Source of the DNA: CBDBIG01 sp965205845 [NCBI: bacterium]
GTDB taxonomy: Bacteria; SAR324
NCBI GenBank assembly: GCA_965205845.1
Contig: CBDBIG010000002.1
Span: 1 to 64,000, forward strand
Reading direction: 5' to 3'
DNA length: 64,000 bases
Shown: piece by piece, positions 23,946 to 33,670 of the stretch
Layout: each line of letters opens with the position of its first letter
Numbering within the stretch: the stretch's first letter is position 1
Made by a program: the position numbers and the translations under genes
The notes under the pieces: generated by a model
What the model was told of the DNA's origin: nothing
Database searches by the model: none
The model's input: only the letters and a program-made list of their open reading frames with translations

Positions 23946-24812
23946 TTAAAAACCATACAAGTGCGCGGGGTTATCTACCAAAATTCGCTGCCTTTGGGTG
24001 GTGGTGCAACCCCATGCGTCGAGTAAATCAAACAACGTCACATCATCTGGCATTTGGCTGGTACGCATTCCGGGGTGAGGCCAGTCACTGCCCCACACCA
24101 AGCGTTCCGGTGCGTTGCGCAAGAGGGCCTGGGCAAAGGGTTGTGCTACAAGGTAGTGCGGCGCAAGGGCACCTTGCAGGCGGTAACTCCCCGAGAGTTT
24201 AACCCAGCAGTGCCCCCTTTGCAATTGCGAGAGCAGCCATTGAAAGCCTGCTTGTTCCACGCCATGGGCTGGGTCTGGCAGTCCAAGGTGATCAATCACA
24301 AGGGGAGTGGGCAGATTTTGAAGCAACTCTTTTAACGCAAAAAGGCGTGAGGCCGAAACAAACACTTGCGTGTGCCAGCCCATCACTGCAATGCGTTCTG
24401 CCATGGATTGTAGTTGGGCTTGGGCGGGCCCACCGCTGTGGATTAAATTAAAGCGGATGCCGCGTACCCCCAAAGCATGCATGCTTTGTAACTGGGCTTG
24501 GGTTACCGTGCTATCCAACACGGCAACCCCACGCATGCTACCTTGATTTTTTTGTAAGGTTGCCAAAAGCAAGCGGTTGTCCGTGCCGTACACCGATGGG
24601 TGTACCAGTACACAACGCGACAATCCCAAACGCTTTTGCAAGGCGGCATAGTCTGCCCATAAGGCCTCAGGCGGGGTGTAGTCGCGGGTAGGCTGCAAGG
24701 GAAAATTTTGATGAGGGCCAAACAAATGAAAATGGCAATCGCAGCCTTGGCTGGGTGAAACGTGTTGAGGACTACGCAGCAACGCTTTGGGTGGGGCACA
24801 TTCAAGTTTCAT
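23946..24812 (-). CDS. TIM-barrel amidohydrolase (Amidohydrolase_2, PDC-lactonase-like)
   Basis: 288 residues from ATG 24812; the frame is open upstream but that part is out-of-frame MobA-like sequence. Residues about 28-36 are CDCHFHLFG with the metal-binding HxH. Further motifs are RCVLVHPSVYGTDN, LGVRGIRFNLIHSGG, PLVIDHLG (conserved His), CWVKLSGSYRL and LVWGSDWPHPG (conserved Asp). This is the pattern of the 2-pyrone-4,6-dicarboxylate lactonase-like group. Members hydrolyse lactones or amides of aromatic breakdown, but no aromatic pathway genes lie nearby, so the substrate is unknown. Confidence 0.85.
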   Translation of the reverse strand: MKLECAPPKALLRSPQHVSPSQGCDCHFHLFGPHQNFPLQPTRDYTPPEALWADYAALQKRLGLSRCVLVHPSVYGTDNRLLLATLQKNQGSMRGVAVLDSTVTQAQLQSMHALGVRGIRFNLIHSGGPAQAQLQSMAERIAVMGWHTQVFVSASRLFALKELLQNLPTPLVIDHLGLPDPAHGVEQAGFQWLLSQLQRGHCWVKLSGSYRLQGALAPHYLVAQPFAQALLRNAPERLVWGSDWPHPGMRTSQMPDDVTLFDLLDAWGCTTTQRQRILVDNPAHLYGF

Positions 24813-24937
24813 GCTCAAAAAATAGCCTCTTTCCATGTATCCATCAAAAAAATCAAAGCCCAACAGCCATTGCTTTGGGCAACCGAGGCGGTAAACTGAC
24901 CATAAGCCATGCATCACGGCCTGACCAAAAGCCCGTT

Positions 24938-25981
24938 TTAAGCAAAGCGCAAAAACAGCATGGCATCGCGTACAGGCACATTTGCAGCGCGCAAGGCTTG
25001 TGCTGCCAGCACAATGCCCGCAGCCAAAGGTTGACCAATGCCTAAATGCAGGGCAACGGATTGGTGATGGTATGACTTGGCAATCCCCTTGGCGCAGCTT
25101 GCTGGCGGCACATCGGGAAAAAGCACCATAACCCGTGCTTGCCCCTGGGCAACACTGGCTGCATGCAAAGGAATAACACCGCTTTGCGTACCCAGCTGCC
25201 AAGCAACCAGTAACACAGGGTCCTCTACTTGGCCAACCCCCTCGCGTAGCAAGGCCAAACGGTAGGCGTTTACCTCATCCACGTCCTCTAAAGTACTTGC
25301 ATCCAATGGGAGCGTCTTGGCTTCAAGTACACCAAGGTGTAGCGTTTTTAGCAATGCTTGTGCGCGTCGCTCCCCCTTTGCGACCAACGCAGTAATCCGC
25401 GGTAGGGCTTGTAGAGAAAGCACCGCAAGCAGGGGATTGACGTACTCATTAACCCGAAGCATCCAGCCATCCCGCGCAAAATGGTTACGGGGGGTATGGG
25501 TTTGCGCCATGTTAAGCAAATGCAAAAACACCTTAGAACTTAAAAAAGGGATATCCACCGCGCTAATAGCCACCCATTGAATGGGAAGAGGCCTTGGCTT
25601 TTTCCCTTGTGTTTGCTCGAGGTTTTGCCCCCATTTTTGCACATATTGCATGCCTTGCCACAGCGCAAACAAAGGGCCTTGACAAGGGGTAGAATCGGGC
25701 AGCCACGCCAAAGTATGCTCTGGATGGAGGGTAGAAAAAGGCATTTTTGTCTGTTGAGCAAACTGCGCCGTGCAACAGGCCACTTGAAACTGGCTTACTT
25801 GGCCCAGCACATGAACCAACCGCTGCCACAGCGGCCCTGTTTTGAAGCGGAGATACGCCTTGTTAAAGCCCATTCTACGGCTGCGCCCACCACACAACAA
25901 AATACCAGCCAGTTGCCTTGCCTTACATGGCTTTTCTGCCAAGGGTCTTTTGACTCGCTGCTCACTTAGCCTACGCATCAT
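24938..25981 (-). CDS. MobA-like nucleotidyltransferase with extra C-terminal domain
   Basis: 347 residues. Residues about 24-45 (AGILLCGGRSRRMGFNKAYL) are the GTP-binding signature of molybdenum cofactor guanylyltransferases. AISAVDIPFL near residue 143 matches the usual TPCDMPFL metal site, and LEDVDEVNAYR near residue 235 matches the family's end (xNxNTPEDL). MobA is normally about 200 residues. The remaining 100 or so (EDPVLLVAWQLGTQSGVIPL and onwards to the end) are an additional alpha/beta-looking domain that I do not recognise. It likely attaches GMP or CMP to molybdopterin, but the fused part is unexplained. Confidence 0.75.
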   Translation of the reverse strand: MMRRLSEQRVKRPLAEKPCKARQLAGILLCGGRSRRMGFNKAYLRFKTGPLWQRLVHVLGQVSQFQVACCTAQFAQQTKMPFSTLHPEHTLAWLPDSTPCQGPLFALWQGMQYVQKWGQNLEQTQGKKPRPLPIQWVAISAVDIPFLSSKVFLHLLNMAQTHTPRNHFARDGWMLRVNEYVNPLLAVLSLQALPRITALVAKGERRAQALLKTLHLGVLEAKTLPLDASTLEDVDEVNAYRLALLREGVGQVEDPVLLVAWQLGTQSGVIPLHAASVAQGQARVMVLFPDVPPASCAKGIAKSYHHQSVALHLGIGQPLAAGIVLAAQALRAANVPVRDAMLFLRFA

Positions 25982-26015
25982 TCCCCTTTACACCAGCCAT
26001 GATGACCGCCGCCAG

Positions 26016-26480
26016 TTAGCCTTTGGCCAGTTGCACAATATACTCAAATTCTGCTTGCTTCACGGGTTGTACGGAGAGGCGCATGCCTTTTTGTAACAGC
26101 ATCATCCCCCCCAATGCAGGGTGTTGGTGCAGTTCTGCCAAGGGTAGTGGGCGCGAAAAGGTCGCCTCATAACGCACATCGACCATCATCCAAATGGGTT
26201 TTTGCGGGGTGCTCCGCTTGTCGTAGTAAGGGCTCTTTGGATCCCATGCGCTATGGTCTGGATAGGCTTCTTTAGCCACCCTTGCCAAACCCACAACGCA
26301 TGGTGGTTTACAGCTACTGTGATAAAACAAAATTCGATCATTAACGCACATGTTATCACGCATCATATTGCGCGCTTGATAGTTGCGGACCCCATCCCAG
26401 CAGTCGGTTTGCTTGGGTAAATTTTTTAAGTCTTCCAAGGAAAACACACTGGGTTCTGTTTTCATAAGCCAATAACGCAT
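26016..26480 (-). CDS. EVE domain protein
   Basis: 154 residues covering the whole EVE fold: YWLMKTEPSVFSLEDL at the start, CWDGVRNYQARNMMRDNMCV with the WxGVRNYQARN motif, RILFYHSSCKPPCVVGLARV, then AWDPKSPYYDKRSTPQKPIW. EVE domains are PUA-like and bind modified bases in DNA or RNA. Some are parts of modification-dependent restriction; stand-alone forms like this are common housekeeping-like proteins. No restriction genes are adjacent. Confidence 0.92.
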   Translation of the reverse strand: MRYWLMKTEPSVFSLEDLKNLPKQTDCWDGVRNYQARNMMRDNMCVNDRILFYHSSCKPPCVVGLARVAKEAYPDHSAWDPKSPYYDKRSTPQKPIWMMVDVRYEATFSRPLPLAELHQHPALGGMMLLQKGMRLSVQPVKQAEFEYIVQLAKG

Positions 26481-26652
26481 TTTTCTCTCGCTCTCATCCT
26501 TCGTCTATCGTTCTTAATTCTAATGGTGCATCTGCCGTAAAAAAGGGGTAACCCCCATCGCAAAACCAAAGCGCACATTGCCCTTGCAGTAACACACCAA
26601 TGCGCCCCACTTACACCGCACGCTTATAGCCCAGTGTGCCCGCCTTAACTTA

Positions 26653-27801
26653 TTACACGCTATGCATCGTTGCCCACCACAGCACGAGCAGCAAAACCAA
26701 GCCCAACCACCAGCCATAGCGTTTGGTAAATTGGCTTTTGGGCATCAGGGCCGTGGCATCACTCCCACAACCACCGCGCAAGGCATGGTAAGCATCTTGC
26801 GCTAAAAAAGCGATGTAACTGGGGTGGTTCTCAATGGCTTGGCAACGAAAGGGGGTTAAACCATGCCCACGGGCACGTTCAAAATAGGTTTCACCCACTT
26901 CATACAGGGTTTCAATGTGATCGTTCACAAAACTCACCGGGATAAACAGCAGGTATTTAAAATTCTCCTTAGCCAGGACGGGAATGATCTCCTCGGTATA
27001 AGGGCGCAGCCATTCGGCAGGGCCCACCTTGCTTTGGTAGGCTAGACGAAACTGCCATTGGGGAAAGCGTGCCCGCAAAGCATCCACACTGGTTTCAATA
27101 TGCATTTGGTAAGGGTCACCTTGTTTAACATAAGCCTTAGGCAGGCCGTGGGCCGAGCACAGCACCACCGTATCATGGGGAGAAAGGTTATGTTGCACAA
27201 CGGCTTGGTCAAAGCGATCTGCAAGAGCCTCTACATAGGAAGGGGCGTTGGGGTAAGGGCGTTGAAAGGTCAGTTTCCCCCGCCAGCCAGCCTTACGTAA
27301 AGCACGCAGCCATTGCTCAACCGAGGATCCCGTGGTGGCATAACTAAAATGGGGATACATGCAAAGGCAATGAATATGTTCCACCTGGGCCGCATGCAAG
27401 CCCAGGGCAACAGCCTTGGCCCACCCTGGGAGATAACGGTGCACAGCCAATACCAGCGGGGCAAAACCCAACATAGGCTTAAGTTCTGCTTTTACATCCA
27501 AAGCCACACGTTCGGTTGCCTGCACCAAGGGTGAGCAACCGCCAATATGTCCATACTGCTCGCATACCTCCTTCACCCTTTTGCGGGCAATAAAACGCGC
27601 CAAAGCGTACTGCACCCACACGGGTCCAGGCAGTTGAATGGTGTTTGGATCGCGCAAAATTTCAATTAAAAAAGGGTGAACCTCGTTCAAGGTGCGTGGT
27701 CCCCCAAAATTGAACACCACCACCGCCATTTTTTGGGTGCTGGCGGGTTTGCTTTCCCATTCGTTGGGTTGCGGTGCGGCAAAAGGGGGGTCCATAAACA
27801 T
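26653..27801 (-). CDS. hemH: Ferrochelatase
   Basis: 382 residues from ATG 27801, preceded by AAAGAG. It inserts Fe2+ into protoporphyrin IX, the last step of haem synthesis. Features: VVVFNFGGPRTLNEVHPFLI, IGGCSPLVQATE, MYPHFSYATTGSS, VLCSAHGLPKAYVKQGDPY with the catalytic His, YQSKVGPAEWLRPYTEE and VSFVNDHIETLYEVGETY with the conserved Glu. The C-terminus ends in a hydrophobic helix (WWLGLVLLLVLWWATM), probably a membrane anchor not universal in the family. An upstream in-frame ATG (27867) is less likely. Confidence 0.93.
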   Translation of the reverse strand: MFMDPPFAAPQPNEWESKPASTQKMAVVVFNFGGPRTLNEVHPFLIEILRDPNTIQLPGPVWVQYALARFIARKRVKEVCEQYGHIGGCSPLVQATERVALDVKAELKPMLGFAPLVLAVHRYLPGWAKAVALGLHAAQVEHIHCLCMYPHFSYATTGSSVEQWLRALRKAGWRGKLTFQRPYPNAPSYVEALADRFDQAVVQHNLSPHDTVVLCSAHGLPKAYVKQGDPYQMHIETSVDALRARFPQWQFRLAYQSKVGPAEWLRPYTEEIIPVLAKENFKYLLFIPVSFVNDHIETLYEVGETYFERARGHGLTPFRCQAIENHPSYIAFLAQDAYHALRGGCGSDATALMPKSQFTKRYGWWLGLVLLLVLWWATMHSV

Positions 27802-28082
27802 GCGCTCTTTAATAGAGCCTGGGTTTGAGGTAAAGCAAAAAGGGGGGTGGCTTTGGCCGTGTGTCAAAACAGGGAATTATTTCCGGGTATTGTAGGTCAT
27901 ACAATGCCTGCTGTGCAATAAGGTTCACACCATGTATCATAAAGCATTGGCTGTTGTGGTCGCTTGCATTTCGCATGGCCAACATGCACCTGCCCTTACA
28001 CATGGCATCCCCATGCCTGTATGAAGCCTCTTTGGCGAATTGCGCCTTTCATCATTTTTGGTCGTTTTTTTCAAAATACGTG

Positions 28083-29045
28083 ATGGTTCGTGTTCTACTC
28101 TTTATTTTGATGCTGGCCCTTTCCTTGGGGGCAGGCCGTTCGCTAGGAGCACTGGGGGCGCAAGCGATTAGCGTGTATGTAAACCGCTATGCTGCTACCT
28201 TGCCCCCGCAAGCCAGCGCATCCGTCGGCATCGACACCATGCGCCGTTTTATCCCCCCGCAGCAGTTTAACCTCATTTTGGAGGCCAACATTTTTAACTC
28301 CCTGCGGCGGGCTGCAGCCGAGAACGAAAGCGTGAGCAGCACGCAAACCCCCGGTCCTAGCACGTTACCGTCCCTCACGCTCAATGGGGTATCTTTGCTG
28401 GGGGCAAACCTTGCCTTTGCTTTTATTAGCACCGGTGATGGCAAGCAACGGGTATACCAGCACTCACACTGCGTACCCGCCCTTAAACAACCCAGCAATG
28501 GCATTTGTACCCCCAGACAGGGCAAAATTACGACCATTAAGCGCGACCATGTGGTGCTGACCACCCAAGGCAAACGCATTACCCTCAAACTCGAACAATC
28601 TCGCCCTAAAACAGCAAAACATGGTTCCCGTACACACAATCCAAGGACACCGGCACCCCTTTCTACCCAAAGGCGCAGCACGTCATCCAGTGAGGGCGCA
28701 CCTTTTCCCAGCGAACCCCATGGCGAAAACCTTACGGTGTTTGTGCCTGCGCCAGAAGTGGAGCGTGCTTTTGCGAATTTCAGCAAAATTTTACAGCAAG
28801 CCCGCATAGTGCCTTACAACCGCGGCGTCATCAAAGGCTTCCAAATTCGCAGCATTCGACCCAATAGCGTGTTTGCACGGTTACATATGCAAAATTTTGA
28901 CGTGATCTTGGCAATCAATGGTCAGTCGGTTGCCACCGCTGATCAAGCCTTGCAACTCTTTACCGCTTTTCGCAATGACCGCGAAGTCAATTTGACCATC
29001 AGACGCGGAGGGCGCACCATTCGCTTAGGCTACAAAATTCAATAG
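28083..29045 (+). CDS. GspC-like type II secretion protein with PDZ domain
   Basis: 320 residues from ATG 28083. An N-terminal membrane segment (VRVLLFILMLALSLGAGRSL) is followed by a periplasmic part with the GspC-type homology segment (ILEANIFNSLRRAA, then LNGVSLLGANLAFAFISTGD and VLTTQGKRITLKLEQ). A low-complexity linker leads to a C-terminal PDZ domain (GVIKGFQIRSIRPNSVFARL, DVILAINGQSVATADQALQL). GspC links the inner-membrane platform to the GspD secretin. No other gsp gene is in the window, so it may work with a distant cluster. The frame is open upstream, but that part lacks a credible start. Confidence 0.8.
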   Translation: MVRVLLFILMLALSLGAGRSLGALGAQAISVYVNRYAATLPPQASASVGIDTMRRFIPPQQFNLILEANIFNSLRRAAAENESVSSTQTPGPSTLPSLTLNGVSLLGANLAFAFISTGDGKQRVYQHSHCVPALKQPSNGICTPRQGKITTIKRDHVVLTTQGKRITLKLEQSRPKTAKHGSRTHNPRTPAPLSTQRRSTSSSEGAPFPSEPHGENLTVFVPAPEVERAFANFSKILQQARIVPYNRGVIKGFQIRSIRPNSVFARLHMQNFDVILAINGQSVATADQALQLFTAFRNDREVNLTIRRGGRTIRLGYKIQ

Positions 29046-29373
29046 TTCTCGATGATTCACCCTGCAAGTTTCACCTGCAGTATTTGCTGGCATGATTGTC
29101 GTGCATAAACCTATGGATACAAAAAATTTACAAGTCTATGCATTGACTCTGTGGTGGGGATTATGGTGCATTGCATAGGGTCCTTCGTAGTGGTGAATTG
29201 GCCAGCAATACCCCAATTTGATGCTCTATGTGCGCCTGGGCATGGCTGCCTTGTGTGCCAAACCCCTAAAGGCCAAACCTAACGCCACCAGAGTTTCTGA
29301 AGAGATAACGCCTGTTTGTGCGCCCACAACACCCTTTTCAAGACTACCTTGTTCGCCCCATTATTGCACCGCT
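29046..29373. other. Region before the nuo cluster
   Basis: 328 bp between the GspC-like gene and the presumed nuoE start. The nuoE frame is open from 29218, but its first 50 codons do not look like NuoE. A promoter for the nuo genes is expected here; no convincing pair of hexamers was found. Confidence 0.4.
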
Positions 29374-29895
29374 GTGAAGGATGTTAAAAAAACCGTGGAT
29401 GAAGTGACGTTTGAAGGCCCAATATTGAAGCAAGTGCAAGCGCTTTTTGATCGCTATCCACAAAAAATACACGCCCTGCTACCCGTTTTGCACCTTGCAC
29501 AACAACAAAACCAGGGGTGGCTTTCCCCCGCGTGGTTGGAATATGTGGCGGACCAGTGCGACACCACTTTAAACCATGTGCGCGGGGTGGTTACATTTTA
29601 CAATATGTTTAAAACCAGCCCCGTTGGCAAAAACCATATCATGGTATGCACAAGCTTGCCTTGCGGGTTATGCCATGGAGCCGATTTGCTACACGGCCTG
29701 GAAACAAAGCTGGGCATTATGGCCGGAGAAACGACCGAAGACGGCATGTTTAGCCTTGAAGAAGCCCAATGCTTGGCGGCTTGCGATCAGGCCCCCATGA
29801 TGCTGGTCAACGATGCACAGCACCACCTTGTTGACATAAAAGGCATCGGAAACTGGGTCGATACGGTATACCAAAAAGAGCAGGGCAACCCTTAG
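29374..29895 (+). CDS. nuoE: NADH-quinone oxidoreductase subunit E
   Basis: 173 residues from a GTG at 29374, chosen because this gives the family length (160-180); the frame is open back to 29218 and no Shine-Dalgarno decides it. The thioredoxin-like [2Fe-2S] subunit is recognised by HLAQQQNQGWLSPAWLEYVA, RGVVTFYNMFKTSPVGKNHI, and the four ligand cysteines in VCTSLPCGLCHGA (C-x4-C) and EAQCLAACDQAPMM (C-x3-C). Part of the NADH-dehydrogenase module with NuoF and NuoG, which follow directly. Confidence 0.93.
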   Translation: MKDVKKTVDEVTFEGPILKQVQALFDRYPQKIHALLPVLHLAQQQNQGWLSPAWLEYVADQCDTTLNHVRGVVTFYNMFKTSPVGKNHIMVCTSLPCGLCHGADLLHGLETKLGIMAGETTEDGMFSLEEAQCLAACDQAPMMLVNDAQHHLVDIKGIGNWVDTVYQKEQGNP

Positions 29896-29970
29896 AGACA
29901 GAAATTTGCTTTGGCAAGGCACACCGTCGGTGTGATTTTCTTGAAACTAGATGCAGGTATGGCTTAAAAA

Positions 29971-31230
29971 ATGGCACAAGAAACACTGTTGCTCCTTCAA
30001 AATATTCGACAAAAGGGCTATGACGGCAGTCTTACAGCCTACCTCAAGACGGGAGGTTACGAGGCGCTTACCAAGGCCTTAAGCATGCCCCCTAAAGACA
30101 TCATTGAAACCGTGAAGGCCTCTGGTTTACGCGGAAGGGGTGGGGCAGGTTTTTCCACGGGCGTGAAATGGAACTTTATGCCTGGCAATAAAGCGAAAAA
30201 GCCCTGTTACCTCATTTGCAATGCCGATGAGAGCGAACCGGGAACCTTTAAAGATCATGTGCTCATGCTCAAAGACCCTCATTTGTTTTTGGAGGGCATG
30301 CTTATTGGCTGTTGGGCGTTACACTGTAAACGCGGATACATCTACATTCGCGGTGAATCCTACCACGCCATTCGCACCATTGAAGCAGCCATTGAGGAGG
30401 CCCGGGCTCAAAAATTGCTGGGTGCGCAATCTCCATGCAAGATTGATTTGGTGGTACACCCTGGGGCGGGGGCCTACATTTGCGGCGAAGAAACCGCCTT
30501 GCTTGACTCCCTTGAAGGCAAACGCGGTCAACCCCGTTTTAAGCCGCCTTTTCCTGCTCAATCTGGGTTTGATAACAGCCCCACCACCGTGAACAACGTG
30601 GAAACCCTGGCCAATATCCCTTTTATTCTAAATCACGGACCCCAATCTTTTCAAAAACTGGGCTTAAACGCTAACGCAGGCACACAACTGGTCTGCATTA
30701 GCGGGCATGTTAAAGCCCCGGGAGTGTACGAAGTACCCATGGGCTTTAATTTGCTACGCTTGATTAACGGCCACGCCCAAGGGGTGCGCGACGGTAAAAA
30801 CATAGGGGCGGTTATCCCTGGCGGTGCTTCCTCGCAAGTGCTTAAAGCCGATGAAGTGGATATTCCCTACGATTTTGAAAACCTGAGCAAGGCGGGTTCC
30901 ATGAGGGGTTCTGGCGCGGTAATGGTGTTTGATGAGAATACCGATATCGTCGAGTTGGCCAACCGTACCATTCGGTTTTTTCACCATGAATCCTGTGGTC
31001 AGTGTACCCCTTGTCGTGAAGGTACTTTTTGGCTCAAAAACATGGTACGCGATTTTTTAGATGACATGGGCAGTCAGGATAAGGTGCAGCGAATTGAGCG
31101 TGTGGCGGGAAATTTGATTGGCTCGACCATTTGTGCTTTTGGGGAAGCCACGGGTGGTCCCATGCAAGCCTTTGTACGCAAATACCCCAAGGCATTTAAA
31201 CAGCATTATTCTAGGTTTGCCAGCGATTAA
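29971..31230 (+). CDS. nuoF: NADH-quinone oxidoreductase subunit F
   Basis: 419 residues, normal for NuoF. It binds NADH and FMN: SGLRGRGGAGFSTGVKWNFM (residues about 50-70), CNADESEPGTFKDHVLM and YICGEETALLDSLEGKRGQP. The C-terminal [4Fe-4S] ligands lie in ESCGQCTPCREGTFWL near residues 340-355, plus a later Cys (GSTICAFGEA). It starts 75 bp after nuoE. Electrons pass from NADH through FMN to NuoE and NuoG clusters. No abnormality seen. Confidence 0.97.
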   Translation: MAQETLLLLQNIRQKGYDGSLTAYLKTGGYEALTKALSMPPKDIIETVKASGLRGRGGAGFSTGVKWNFMPGNKAKKPCYLICNADESEPGTFKDHVLMLKDPHLFLEGMLIGCWALHCKRGYIYIRGESYHAIRTIEAAIEEARAQKLLGAQSPCKIDLVVHPGAGAYICGEETALLDSLEGKRGQPRFKPPFPAQSGFDNSPTTVNNVETLANIPFILNHGPQSFQKLGLNANAGTQLVCISGHVKAPGVYEVPMGFNLLRLINGHAQGVRDGKNIGAVIPGGASSQVLKADEVDIPYDFENLSKAGSMRGSGAVMVFDENTDIVELANRTIRFFHHESCGQCTPCREGTFWLKNMVRDFLDDMGSQDKVQRIERVAGNLIGSTICAFGEATGGPMQAFVRKYPKAFKQHYSRFASD

Positions 31231-31409
31231 AAAAAACCGCTGCGCTGGGTGCCACAGCCATACCTTGGCTGTATCTATAGCCCCCCATGGGTTTTTAAAA
31301 AAAGGTCTTCTAAAAAACACTTCTTGTGTTAGTTTGTGATGCTGATACGCATCGCCCCATTTTAAAAGCAATGGAGCATTTTTAAAAAAAGAGTAGAAAA
31401 AATCACACC

Positions 31410-33044
31410 ATGCCTATCATTTATGTCAACGATGCCCCCGTCGAATTTGAGCAGGGGGAAACCATCTTGCCCGCCGTGTTGCGTGCTAAAGCAGATATTC
31501 CCCATTACTGCTATCACCCAGGCTTGGCCATCACTGCCCAATGCCGCCAGTGTTTGGTGGAAATCACCGATGCGGGAAACGGTCGCGGAATTCCCAAGCT
31601 GCAAACCTCATGCTCAACACCCGCAGCAAAGGGGATGCGCGTATTGACCAACTCGGAAAAAGCCGTGGCTGGGCAAAAAATGATCAACGAATTTATCCTC
31701 ATCAACCACCCCTTGGACTGCCCCATTTGCGACCAAGCGGGTGAATGCGATTTGCAAGACATTGCCCACCGCTATGGTACGGGGCACTCCGAAATGGAAT
31801 ATGAAAAACGCACCTATGGCTGGCGCGATGTTGGTACGTTTATCGCCCTTGAACGCAATCGCTGCATTCATTGTTCACGCTGTGAGCGCTTTAGCCGCGA
31901 CCTGGTGGGCAGTCACGATTTTGCCGCCTTTTTGCGGACCAGTGAACTAACCTTCGATACCTTTAACGATGCGCAGATAAACCACTTGTTTCAAGGGAAT
32001 TTAGCCGATATTTGCCCTGTAGGATGCATTACGGTCAAAGACTGGCGTTTTAAAAAGCGTGCCTGGAAATTTGTGAAAACCCCCTCGATCTGCCCTTCGT
32101 GTTCCACGGGATGCAACACCACCATTGAGCATCACCAAAACCGCGTATTTCGGGTAAAACCGCGCGAAAACCAAGCGGTGAACCGCTGGTGGATGTGTGA
32201 TATTGGCAGGGTGGCACAGCGTGGGTGGAACCGTAGCAAGGACAGGGTGACAGAGCCGATGGCACGCGTGAAAGGTAATTTGCGCACGGTTAGATGGGAT
32301 GCCGTTTTAACAACCCTCACCTCACGCATCAAAGCGATTGGTGCGAGGGGATCGGATGTTGTGGGCTTGTGCAATTCCCAGGCCACCATCGAAGAGATGT
32401 ATAGCTTGCAGCGCTTGCTAAAGCAGTGTTTTGAGAGCCATGAACTGTGGTGCCCTCACACCCCAGATGGCGCCAAAATTGCGCCGCCAGTCAAAAACGC
32501 CGACCCCTTTTTGTACGGCCTTGTGCGCACCGATGCCACCCCCAACAGCCAAGGCGCTGCACTATTGGGCCTTCAGCGGGCAAACACCAACGCGGCACGC
32601 CTTAAAAGTGTTTTTGCGAAAGACCCCAAAATTGTGTTTATCTTAGGCGATGCGTTTGGTGAGGATACAGTGCTAACCCAAGCGGTAAAAGATACCGAAT
32701 TGGTTGTGTATGTTGGCGTGGAACACAACACGTGGACAGCCATTGCAGATGTGATTTTGCCCAGTTTGAATCACGCGGAAAAATTTGGGGTTTACGTAAA
32801 CCGCCAAGGACGCGCACAGCGCATTCAACCAGCTTTGCGCGCACCACAGCACGCACGTTGTGCCACCTATAGCCTTTCGGCATTGGGTGAAAAACTGGGC
32901 GGAGGGCAGGTGTTTCACAACGCCAAACAGGCCCTTGAAGAATTGGGAAGCCTCGAGGGTGATTTAAATGGCTTAAATTGGGACAGCATTGGCGTGCTGG
33001 GCAAAATGATTGGTTTCGCGAAAGCAAAGCGAGGGGTAGCTTGA
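31410..33044 (+). CDS. nuoG: NADH-quinone oxidoreductase subunit G (short form)
   Basis: 544 residues, shorter than the 680-900 of many NuoG. Iron-sulphur ligands are complete at the N-terminus: C34, C45, C48 and C68 for [2Fe-2S]; H100, C104, C107 and C113; C152, C155, C158 and C206. A CPSCSTGC segment (228-235) begins the molybdopterin-oxidoreductase-like domain, with WWMCDIGR near residue 269. This domain is reduced to about 300 residues but retains GVEHNTWTAIADVILPSLNH and FGVYVNRQGRAQR, as in short NuoG forms of some delta-like bacteria. A 179-bp gap separates it from nuoF. Confidence 0.95.
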   Translation: MPIIYVNDAPVEFEQGETILPAVLRAKADIPHYCYHPGLAITAQCRQCLVEITDAGNGRGIPKLQTSCSTPAAKGMRVLTNSEKAVAGQKMINEFILINHPLDCPICDQAGECDLQDIAHRYGTGHSEMEYEKRTYGWRDVGTFIALERNRCIHCSRCERFSRDLVGSHDFAAFLRTSELTFDTFNDAQINHLFQGNLADICPVGCITVKDWRFKKRAWKFVKTPSICPSCSTGCNTTIEHHQNRVFRVKPRENQAVNRWWMCDIGRVAQRGWNRSKDRVTEPMARVKGNLRTVRWDAVLTTLTSRIKAIGARGSDVVGLCNSQATIEEMYSLQRLLKQCFESHELWCPHTPDGAKIAPPVKNADPFLYGLVRTDATPNSQGAALLGLQRANTNAARLKSVFAKDPKIVFILGDAFGEDTVLTQAVKDTELVVYVGVEHNTWTAIADVILPSLNHAEKFGVYVNRQGRAQRIQPALRAPQHARCATYSLSALGEKLGGGQVFHNAKQALEELGSLEGDLNGLNWDSIGVLGKMIGFAKAKRGVA

Positions 33045-33163
33045 GGCTCAAAACACGCATTGGTGTTGGGGTCCTAATGGTTTTATAAAATTAGAAAGAC
33101 ATGTTTAACCCACACTCAAAAACGCGACACACCCTTTTTAGAATAAGTTAAAGTGGTTGCTCT

Positions 33164-33670
33164 ATGCTCATTGCGTTTTATATTTTTTCAGCATTGGCGG
33201 TGTTAGGTGCCGCGGGTTTGGTGTTTAGCCGCAGCCCGGTGCATGGCGCACTTTCTTTGGTGGGTTGCATGGTGGCGATTGCAGTCATTTTTTTACTGCT
33301 TAACAACGAGTTTATCGCAGCCGTTCAAATGATTGTGTACGCGGGTGCCATTATGGTGCTTTTCTTGTTTGTGATCATGCTGTTAAACCTGCGCGAGGAA
33401 GAGAGTTTTGCCATTCGTTGGAATATTCCACGCTTGCTTGGTGCTTTGCTATCGCTGGCGTTCTTGGCCCAGCTTACGGCCGTGTTTTCAAATCATGCCA
33501 CCCGACTTGGCCCGCCCGGAGACCATGTGCCTGCTCGGATTGCCCGCGAAGGGGCGGTCGATGTGATTGGCATGTCCGTTTTTACACACTATGTACTCCC
33601 CTTTGAGGTGGTGGCAATTTTGTTGATGATTGGGGTGATGGGCGCAGTGGTGCTGGCCAAACGCAGATAA
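33164..33670 (+). CDS. nuoJ: NADH-quinone oxidoreductase subunit J
   Basis: 168 residues with five predicted membrane helices. Typical NuoJ sequence: AFYIFSALAVLGAAGLVFSR, SPVHGALSLVGCMVAIAVIF, LLLNNEFIAAVQMIVYAGAI and MVLFLFVIMLLNL, then the last helix EVVAILLMIGVMGAVVLAKR. It sits next to nuoG rather than after nuoH and nuoI, which are absent. The upstream 119 bp contains no gene. Confidence 0.95.
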   Translation: MLIAFYIFSALAVLGAAGLVFSRSPVHGALSLVGCMVAIAVIFLLLNNEFIAAVQMIVYAGAIMVLFLFVIMLLNLREEESFAIRWNIPRLLGALLSLAFLAQLTAVFSNHATRLGPPGDHVPARIAREGAVDVIGMSVFTHYVLPFEVVAILLMIGVMGAVVLAKRR

